Below are positions 56,485-64,000 of a DNA stretch of 64,000 nt, piece after piece. The position numbers were made by a program, and so were the translations under genes. The notes under the pieces are model-generated. The model was not told where the DNA came from, made no database searches, and saw only the letters and a program-made list of their open reading frames with translations. Numbering within the stretch: the first letter of the stretch is position 1; each line of letters starts with the position of its first letter. The DNA lies in NCBI GenBank assembly GCA_022419385.1, contig JAJUBI010000002.1, forward strand, positions 3,472,001 to 3,536,000, read 5' to 3'. This DNA is from Paraconiothyrium sp. Pb-2020. Taxonomy: Eukaryota > Ascomycota > Dothideomycetes > Pleosporales > Didymosphaeriaceae.

Positions 56485-57726
56485 TCAAACAATGTAACCC
56501 TTATCTGCCGGCTCAGCAGTCTGCACACTCGGCGCCCCACACTCCTCCTCTATTTCTCTTGCAAGATGGTTCGTTCTCTGGTCCCATACACTCTTGAAAA
56601 CCATCCGATATGCTAGAAGCGCGAACAACGTACCAACACACGCCCCAAACATCACTTCATGAGGATGATGCCACATATCCCTAACCTTACTCGCCGCAAT
56701 AATCACCGCCACCAAGATTGGTGCAACAAAAAGCACCAATTTCCAGTGCTGCACTCTGGTCGCATGAGAGTCCCTCACCTCGTCTACACTAACTTCCACC
56801 CTATCCCCTGGCTTCACAACCACCTTTTCCTCAGCACGCGGCTTGTGTCCCAGAACACCAAACTTCGCGTTGAAGTACAGCGCAAGGAATCCAAACCCCG
56901 CGAACGCAGCGCACGAATGACCGGAGGGGAAGCTCATCTGCGCTTCGCGCAGCTTGCCTGAATCGCCACGGCACACGTCCGACGTGTACTACATGGCGTT
57001 CGGGCCTTGGCCGATGCCGCCGAATGCTGGCGGGATGGCGGGGTTGCAGAGCGAAAGGAAGTGTGGGCGCAGGCCGCCGATTATCCATTTGATGAAGGAT
57101 TGGAAGAGCGTGGCGGTGGCGAGGGCGTAGCCGAGTCCGATGCACTATTTGACAGCGTTTAGACTGGATGGGGATCTGGGTGGGGATGAACGTAAGAGGA
57201 GAAGGCTTACAGCTGCGTTGCCGTCCCAGAAACTATTGAAATACCATCCTGATATTGCGGACATTATCAGGAACGGAAAGAGAAAGCTGACTGCTGCACT
57301 CCAGGTCGTATTAATGTACTCGTTAATGTACGGCTGCCCGTGCTTCAATCCCCAGTTCGTGGTGTGTATGCCCGGATACAAAGGGAAATATCTCGGCATC
57401 AGAGGCGATGCGGTTAAGTAGATGATGAAAGCGACCAAGACGCAAAGGAGCTGTGTGAGGACGTCGAGCCAGCAGCGGCGGAGCCATTCCTTGAAAGTCG
57501 GACGGTCTGGGGGATTAGGAGCACGAAATTTCGGGAGGTGTTCGCGGAGGCGTTCGCGTTTGCTAGGGGAAGTGGCTTTATTGCGAGAAGAAAGAAATGT
57601 AGGGAGCCTTCGACGGAGACGAGCAAATCGAGCAGGTCGGGCGGTCTCTTCGGTTTGGTAGGGAGGAACGGCCTCCGGGTCGCGAGATGGGAGTTTGGAA
57701 GGCTCGTGTACCTGAGTTAAAGCCAT
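56485..57726 (-). pseudogene. PAP2-family lipid phosphate phosphatase gene with an in-frame TAG
   Basis: This is a six-helix membrane phosphatase of the LPP/Dpp1 type that removes phosphate from phosphatidate or diacylglycerol pyrophosphate. Exons are 57726-57211 and 57144-56485 (391 codons including the stop). Motif 1 is KWIIGGLRP, motif 2 is PSGHS. Motif 3 reads SKVRDMWHHPHEV, where the usual Arg and final Asp are Lys and Glu. At 56989-56991 the codon after GPNAM is TAG. The frame continues directly with YTSDVCRGDSGKLREAQMS and on to the normal C-terminus. Relatives as I recall them have a Tyr-Tyr-Thr at this point, so TAG replaces a sense codon. No splice pair removes it in frame. Everything else looks intact, so the gene may be newly inactivated, misread or recoded. 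Confidence 0.82.
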
Positions 57727-58820
57727 GGTGCTTGTTTAGATGCGTGGTAAGGATGGCGAACTCGTGTCGTGGTGTCGCAGTCCTTAAGAGCTGCGTTAAC
57801 AAGTGACAAAGATGCGAGAGATGCGGCCCAAAAAGTCAACTGACCGCTGTACGTTGTTCCTTCCGTCCTTTTCAAAGTTGTGGGAGCAATATGCACTTTC
57901 CTTGCTCGACAGCGGCGATTAGCCCGGTCCGACACGCACAACTTCCTTCCGTGACCGCTCTGGCTTCACTCGGACGGACATAGAATTCCTCGGAAGAGAT
58001 GTTACGTCGTTGCGGCGACAGACATATAGCTACAGCATAACAGTGCATGCCCGATAGACATTCTCCACCAGGCATCGCAGCGATCCGGGTTATTCGTTCG
58101 TGTTTCACCGTACTGAATTTTCGTTCACCCAGGGAATTTAGCGAATGTAGTGATGTAAAGCCTGTAGTAGATGGATATTCAAGTCAATAGCTAAGGATCT
58201 GCGCGCACCTAACAAAGAATCACTATGGTAGCATCAGACCCTGAGAATCTTGGAAGGATCATATACATGTTTATAGAGTTGGAGAAAATGCTAATTTACA
58301 ATGAGAGTTGATCAACGACCATATTGAAGGTAATAGTGTTCTATCATATGAGGATAGAGATCACTTTTCTGCTATTAGCCAAGTTAAGAAAAAACCGTGT
58401 ACTGTGTGTGCTGAATCAGGTTGTGTTGGTTCAGCGCGAGGTGTTTTGGCGTTCGTCGTACAATTTTGCGATCTGCTTCCCGTGGGTATTGCTGATCTTG
58501 ATAAATTCGCCTTTGTGCATCGGAACCGCGATGCTGCCATGCTCTAAGCGATTGATGTGCCGTTCTGCAGGTGTCAGTGAAAGCACGTGGTTTCTGATAC
58601 TCAAGGGCTCCAGGGCTGGAAAAAGACGGAAGACGGTGGCGCCGCCAAACGCACCGGCCAAGGCCCGGGCCCGGGCTTGTTAGTTTCACGTGATGAACAT
58701 GGAACCTTGGAAGGTGGCATTCCCGACCGCTGCAGGTGCGGCCAAATGTCCCCACCAGCCTCGACTTGACGACTCCTGCTCACGCATCGCACGACACTGT
58801 TCCTGCTGTGATAGCCCACC
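57727..58820. other. Intergenic, divergent promoters of PAP2 and GLO3 genes
   Basis: About 1.1 kb with no recognisable gene or RNA. The part at 58140-58420 is A+T-rich. Confidence 0.45.
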
Positions 58821-60483
58821 ATGGCCCTCGCTACAAAGGACCAGTCGAGGAACATCTTTGCAAAACTAAAAGTCAAAGCTGCGAATAAGGTATGCTGTTC
58901 AGCCCGCACCCAGGGGAAGGAGCGGTCAATGGGCAGACATGGCAACTAATACCTACGCACAGGTATGCTTCGATTGCGGCGCGAAGAACCCAACATGGAG
59001 CTCTGTTCCGTTTGGCATTTACCTCTGCCTCGATTGCTCGGCGAACCATAGGAATATGGGAGTGCACATCTCGTTCGTGCGGTCGACGAACTTGGACAGT
59101 AGGTGAAACCTGAGGCAGCGGGGGATTTCAATGGACACAGGATAGGTGCTAATGGATATAGTATGGCAATGGGATCAACTACGCACGATGAAGGTTGGCG
59201 GAAATGAAAGCGCGACCAAGTACTTCCAGACACACGGCGGCTCCGCTGCACTGGCGAGCAAGGACCCGAAGACTAAATACACAAGCAACGCGGCTACCAA
59301 GTACAAGGAGGAGCTACAAAGGCGCTGTGCCGCAGACGCCAGACAGTACGGCATTCCCAACATCTTTTGGGTAGCATGCAGACCTATCTGACATCGTCTA
59401 GATATCCCGAAGAAGTTGTAATAACAGACGTGCCCGAAGCGAGCAGCAGCGAAGGGAACAACACTCCAGCCGGCGAGGACGACGACTTCTTCTCGTCATG
59501 GGACAAGCCCACCGTCAAGCGCCCCTCCAACCCACCATCACGTACAGGTACACCCCGTGCGCAATCTCCCTTCCTGAAGCCGGCTGCAGCTGGTAACGGC
59601 ACCGACCGACCCAAGTCGCCACTAGCAGGCGGTTCTGCAACCACACCACCCGTTGCTAGACCTGCTGTGAAGAAGGCCATCTCTGGAGCCGCGCCGAAGA
59701 AGAACATCCTTGGGGCGAAGAAAAAGGGACTGGGCGCGAAGAAGGTGGTCGCTAGTGACGGTCTGGATTTCGAAGAAGCAGAACGCAAGGCCCGCGAGGA
59801 AGCCGAACGTATTGAAAAGCTTGGTTACGATCCCGACGCGGAAGCCGCAGAGGCAGCTGCGACGACCAAGCCTAAGGCCCCCGAGGCTTCTAACATTGTC
59901 GCGCCAACGCCGCTCTCGCCGTCTCGCGGCGGATTTGGCACCACGCCGAAACCTGAGAAGTCAACTAAGGATATGGAACGATTGGGTATGGGCGTCGCCC
60001 GTCTCGGCTTCGGACAGGTGGGCGCAGCGAAGTCGGCAGCTGCGCCAAAGAAGATGGGTGGTTTCGGCAGCACAAGCAAACCCGTTGAAGACGACAGTGA
60101 GACGTACGCACGCGAAAAGTTTGGTACTCAGAAGGGTATTGGCAGCGATGAGTTCTTCGGCCGCGGATCTTTTGACCCATCCGCCGCCGCGGAAGCCAAG
60201 TCAAGATTAACAGGTATAGTTCCTCCCCCATCATGGTTCCGGAGTGAAAGCTAACGCTTCGATAGGCTTCGAAGGGGCTACAGCCATCTCGTCAAACGCC
60301 TACTTCGGCCGCCCTGAAGACGACGTTCCTGAAGATGATTACGGCGACCTGGAAGGCGCTGCGAAGGATTTCGTGCGCAAATTCGGCATTACCGCAAGTG
60401 ACGACCTGGAAAACCTATCAAGCTTGCTAGGCGAGGGAGCGACGAAGCTGCAGGGCGCTATCCGAAACTACTTGAATTCATAA
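58821..60483 (+). CDS. GLO3: ArfGAP of the Glo3/ArfGAP2-3 type
   Basis: This 472-residue GTPase-activating protein stimulates Arf1 on COPI vesicles in Golgi-to-ER retrieval. Exons are 58821-58889, 58963-59098, 59162-59345, 59402-60213 and 60266-60483. The N-terminal zinc finger is CFDCGAKNPTWSSVPFG...CLDC, followed by ANHRNMGVHISFVRS with the Arg finger and, across intron 2, LDIWQWDQL. The centre is Lys/Ala/Pro rich with repeated AAPKK-type basic stretches. The C-terminal Glo3 motif region reads SRLTGFEGATAISSNAYFGR, formed across the last intron. It closes with a predicted amphipathic segment (LLGEGATKLQGAIRNYL). Introns 2 and 4 have good branch sites (GCTAAT, GCTAAC). Confidence 0.95.
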
Positions 60484-60930
60484 GCGGAAATCGGTGCGGG
60501 GCGTTCGCAAGTGGCTTTGGATTTGATTTGGGTGGGCAAGATCCTGATTAGACGGCGTGGGAACGACCAAAAGCACTCATGAAACGAAGGAGGGGTTTTG
60601 AAAATAACGAATCGGCAGAGGTATGGCGTGCGGCGAGTGGGGCGATGTAGAAACTATGATAGAGGCCGGGTGCGAGCCGCTTGTCTTCCTCTAGTCTTCG
60701 ACCAAGCGTCACTTTATATAACTGTACAACTCACGGCTTCACTTGGTCGTGAGTTGACTTAGATCACTTCCCATATGCCGTGCTCATGCAGGCAGACATT
60801 GCCACAGTATGATTGACCTCCGTACTCGAGATTATACGACTCTCATCGGGCCACTTTCCAAAGTCTCCAAGCACATCATCGTATATTCACCTGCTGCGCT
60901 CGCTGCCACCTATCCCACCCAGCGCCACCT
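60484..60930. other. Intergenic, convergent 3' ends of GLO3 and sugar transporter
   Basis: About 450 bp without recognisable features. Confidence 0.5.
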
Positions 60931-62558
60931 TTACGCAACCTTGGGTGTAGCATTCAGATCACTCGTCTGCACAGGAGCTTCGCTCTTACCGATCTCACCG
61001 CTCCCACTCTCTTCATCCTGATGTGTATTCACAACTCCAATTTCCGTCGTATGGAACTTGTCGACGACGTTGCGGTAGGCCGGCACAAAATTCACCGAAA
61101 GTGTGTACGTCCATGCCACCAGGAAGAACGCCAGCGGCACGCTCATCGCAATCGCCGTCGGCGCGTGTCCCGTCGCATAATTCGCTAGTCCCTGGGAGTC
61201 CGCGGCCGCGAACAATATTGGGGGTACGACAGCACCCCCTGACACGCCTGCGATGATAAAGCCAGAGCCGCGCTTGGAGAACTTCCCCAACCCACGCATG
61301 CCGAGCGCCACGATGGTAGGGAAGATGATGCTTTCGAAAAAGAGGGTCACGTAGAGCATTGACATGCCCGTGTTTCCGCGCTGCGTGATCGACGGCGAGA
61401 TAAAGATGATGCAGCATGTCATGAATACGAGGAAGACCCAACGGGGGCGCACGTAGTTCATCAGGAAGGAGCCGACGAAGCGGCCGAGGGCGAAGGCGCC
61501 TTGAGCCCCGGAGAGGAAGCGCGCAGCCGTCGCAGAGGAGGTGCCTTCGCGCGTGTCAACGACGTAATTTATGAAGGCGCCAGCGATGGCGACTTGAGCG
61601 CCGGTATAGCAGACTGGGTGGCGTTAGTGATGTGCAAAGCGCCGAGAATGTGAAGGAGAAAACGAAACGCACATTGTGCAGCGGCTGCGTGGAAGAGGCG
61701 GTATTGCTTCCAAAAGGGTTTGACATCAGTTCCAGCGTGTGTCTCCTCTGCCTGGAAGGCCATATCCGCGTCCTGTCGTTGTAAGCTTTGCGTAAACTTC
61801 TTCCACTGTCTTCCCTGCTTACCGTAATCTCTGGAATGGGGGTGACATAAAACACGAACGCGAGTATGAAGACGAAGATAGCAATAGCCAAATACGTCCA
61901 CTGCACGTTCTTCAAGCTCGGGTTCTTGTCATCAACATTGTTGAAAAAGACGTAGGATCCTAAGACGGGCGCGATCACCGTTCCAATGCCGTTGAACGCC
62001 TGCGCAATATTGATCCTGATTTCACTGTACTTCGGCGGACCGCATACAGTTAAGTACGGATTTGCCGCCGTCTCGAGCGACCCGAGGCCGTTGCCGGTAA
62101 TGAAGATGGCAACGCAGAAGCCGCCGAAGGAGCGATACACGAGGGCCGGCCATGCGATGAGCGAGCCGACACCATACAGACAGAGGCCCCAGATGAAGCA
62201 AGCTTTGTAGCCAAAGTGGCGCAGGATCCAATTTGCGTGGCCGAGGGAGGCCAGCGGATAGGCGCCGAAGTAGGCAGCTTGCAGTCCGGAACTTCGCGAG
62301 CGAGTGATGTTCAAAACTTCTTGGAAGTGCTTGTTGAGTGTGTCTATGAGACCGTACGAGAAACCCTGAGTATTGATTAGCCGTGGACGATGCAGGCGGT
62401 GAGCGATAAGAAGGGCATTAGTATGTCGAGGTCCATACCCAGAGGAAGAACAGGATGGTGACGAGGCAGAGTGGAAAGATGGACTCTCGCAGCGTGAGCT
62501 CTGCCGCCCGCGTTCTGTTATTGCCAGCCCTCAGGCTATGTTTCTTGAAGATCGGCAT
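60931..62558 (-). CDS. MFS sugar transporter, L-fucose permease (FucP)-like
   Basis: This predicts a 481-residue, 12-helix transporter of the fucose:proton symporter family. Exons are 62558-62439, 62365-61823, 61772-61673 and 61613-60931. The start MPIFKKHSLRAGNNRTRAAE leads into VTILFFLWGFSYGLIDTLNK across the first intron, the FucP-type first helix. Later landmarks are AAYFGAYPLASLGHANWILR, GNGLGSLETAANPYLTV, AQAFNGIGTVIAPVLGSYVF and, across the third intron, FCYTGAQVAIAGAFINYVVD. A second copy-like segment (GMRGLGKFSKRGSGFIIAGV) is near the C-terminus. FucP relatives in fungi import L-fucose, glucose or galactose; the substrate is not decided here. The tail is hydrophilic and acidic. Confidence 0.92.
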
Positions 62559-63087
62559 GTTGCCCAATGTGTTGTATAAGGATAGGCCGTCTCGGTTGAA
62601 AGTCCTGCTGCTTCATACGCAAGATAGTAGAAGAGACGAAGTCACCGAAGGCGTGGTAACACAAAGAGCTCCAGCTCCCCGCATCAGATGCAGGGCATGC
62701 ACGACCGGGCAAATAGCTTCCGGCCGTTAGGAGCGACCACGGGCAGTAGAACACCACATGCCCATCGCGTTACCCGGATCCTGCATCCGGGGTACTTCAG
62801 CGTCACATCAGGCGTGGCGCTAGGCACAGGTAGGAAGCTGGGGTAGCAAAAGCTGGGGTAATGGCTGGGATCGACACTCGACATTGACGTGTGTCGACAT
62901 GTCGAGTCCGGACAAGCAAGGGCCGAGCATCGGGCCGAGAAATCATGTGCAGGTCTGGGTTCCAAGGTTCGCGTGAAAATATGTATATTGAAGAGAAGCC
63001 AAGTATCGCACAGCGGCATGACAAAATGGGAGAGTATGTACAGCAAAGGATTTTGGCTCCACGCCGAACTTTCTGGCAGCATCCAGC
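62559..63087. other. Intergenic between pectin methylesterase 3' end and transporter promoter
   Basis: About 0.5 kb. No recognisable feature. Confidence 0.45.
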
Positions 63088-63960
63088 TTAAGAGAGGTAG
63101 CTGGTGTCGACCCAAGACGTATACGAGCTGCCCAACACAGTGGAAATGCTAACAGCACTCGACAGCTTCTTCGCGAAGCTCGCCCGCGTCCCCGACGCAC
63201 CAGCACCCGTGTTGCCATACTCGCCGTACTCGACGTGGTCGGTGTTCGGCGAGTCGGTTCCCCAGATATGCCAGCCGGCAGCGTTGATGACATTGCTGAG
63301 ACTGGTGTTCTGGAACACCACGCGAGCGTAGTCTCGCCACGGGCGGCCGAGATAGTACGATCCCGCGGCAACAGACTGGCCGGAGGCAGCAGCGACGGTC
63401 GACTTGTTGATGACGTAGTAGGATGGGTTGGAGGACGAGTCGCGGCCATTAGCGGTGATGTAGTAGCCGCCGTTTAGGACTCTGATGTCGACGCCATCGA
63501 ACCAAGCAGCAGCCTTCTGACCGAAGATGAAGTCGGTTGCACCTTCGATATAGCATTTAGCGTAGACCTGGGCCCCGTTATTAGCGAGGAGGGTATCTTG
63601 AAAACCTGAACAGCTCGTCAGCACAGCGTACTGTTTCCCTATGTGGAGATTGTACGCTACCTTTGAAAGAAACTCCGTAAAAGCCCGTCTTGTCACCTTG
63701 AGCACTGACGGCTACGGCCTGGGATCCTTTGCCGTAGCTGTTGACAATGTTGATGTTGTAAACCTTGAGATTGCCAATTTCGGCCCGAAGCGTAGCTGAA
63801 CCATCGTTGCTCTGGCCGCTTGCCTGGCTCAAGTTGTAGGTGATGGTGACCTTGTTTCCAGCGTAGCTAGAGGTGTCGGCGGTGTAGCCATAGAGGATCA
63901 AGGGCCCCTTCAGGGAGTTGATGGAAACCTGCTCCTTGTAGGTTCCCTGGTTGATCCAGA
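63088..63960 (-). CDS. Pectin methylesterase (CE8), 5' part outside window
   Basis: This is a secreted pectinesterase that removes methyl groups from plant cell wall homogalacturonan. Two exons are visible, 63960-63661 and 63605-63088; an intron acceptor (CCCAG) precedes 63960, and earlier exons, including the signal peptide, lie beyond the right edge. The right-handed beta-helix landmarks are present: VWINQGTYKEQV, NINIVNSYGKGSQAVAV, GFQDTLLANNGAQ (across the intron) and EGATDFIFGQ, the last two with the catalytic Asp residues. LGRPWRDYARVVF carries the substrate-binding Arg-Trp. It ends in TSYLS. The 272 visible residues make up most of the ~300-residue family domain. Its presence suggests a plant-associated or saprotrophic lifestyle. 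Confidence 0.93.
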
Positions 63961-64000
63961 CTGGGATTGTTAGACTTAATCTGGGCTGGTAGAGGGAGGA

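Noticed and set aside
56953..56992. Mini-intron (GTAGTA ... TTCAG) that would remove the TAG of the PAP2 gene
   Set aside because: It would be only about 35 bp, would delete conserved residues and would leave the downstream exon out of frame.
1..64000. tRNA, 5S rRNA, CRISPR array, transposon or prophage features
   Set aside because: No B-box-like GGTTCGA context with cloverleaf potential, no regularly spaced repeats, and no transposase, reverse transcriptase or phage-type proteins were seen on reading both strands.

Overview
The window comes from a filamentous ascomycete fungus (Pezizomycotina). The evidence is direct: many protein genes interrupted by short GT-AG introns (mostly 47-80 bp, several with CTAAC/CTGAC/CTAAT-like branch sites close to the acceptor), no operons, and fungus-specific genes (HET-domain protein, LAMMER kinase, Mtw1, Sec65, Dbp6, fungal CNH-domain Vps3, pectin methylesterase). 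A class such as Dothideomycetes is plausible, but that is an inference and I cannot name a species. No rRNA, tRNA, CRISPR array or intact transposon was seen.

Layout, left to right: auxin efflux carrier-like transporter (+, 0.5-2.4 kb); choline kinase (+, 3.1-6.1); APC-family amino acid/choline permease (-, 7.7-9.7); Vps3-like CORVET subunit (-, 10.4-14.0) head-to-head with CASP/Coy1 (+, 14.3-16.7); prefoldin subunit 4 (+, 17.1-17.9); MFS transporter of the DHA1 type (+, 18.5-20.6); a short HET-C-terminal-like ORF (+, 21.0-21.4); kinetochore Mtw1/Mis12 (-, 22.2-23.4); LAMMER kinase (-, 24.3-26.6); a 2.6-kb gene-free stretch; class III aminotransferase (-, 29.2-31.0); SRP19/Sec65 (+, 33.1-33.9); a damaged block at 36.5-42.2 kb with a phosphoglycerate-mutase-family gene carrying an in-frame TAA (-), a HET gene with a frameshift (+) and an aspartic protease with several frameshifts (-); Dbp6 helicase (-, 44.2-46.4) head-to-head with PIG-A/Gpi3 (+, 46.7-48.4); a secreted DUF3455 protein (-, 48.6-49.4); a two-part MOCS1/cnxABC molybdenum cofactor locus (+, 51.2-56.1); a PAP2 lipid phosphatase with an in-frame TAG (-, 56.5-57.7); a Glo3-type ArfGAP (+, 58.8-60.5); a FucP-like sugar transporter (-, 60.9-62.6); and a 5'-truncated pectin methylesterase at the right edge (-).

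Most genes are housekeeping (trafficking, ribosome biogenesis, GPI anchor, kinetochore, SRP, chaperone) mixed with transporters and a few secreted enzymes; no biosynthetic cluster is visible. The most unusual locus is MOCS1: a MoaA ORF ends in the functional Gly-Gly tail, and 216 bp later begins a 1114-residue ORF in which a MoaC domain is preceded by about 930 residues of unrecognised, largely charged coiled-coil-like sequence. A plausible intron (52564-52779) would fuse the two ORFs in frame. Several genes carry single stops or one-base shifts. The shifts lie at or next to short homopolymers, so consensus errors must be excluded before calling decay, readthrough or RNA editing.

All exon limits below were read by eye from splice signals, reading frame and family conservation.
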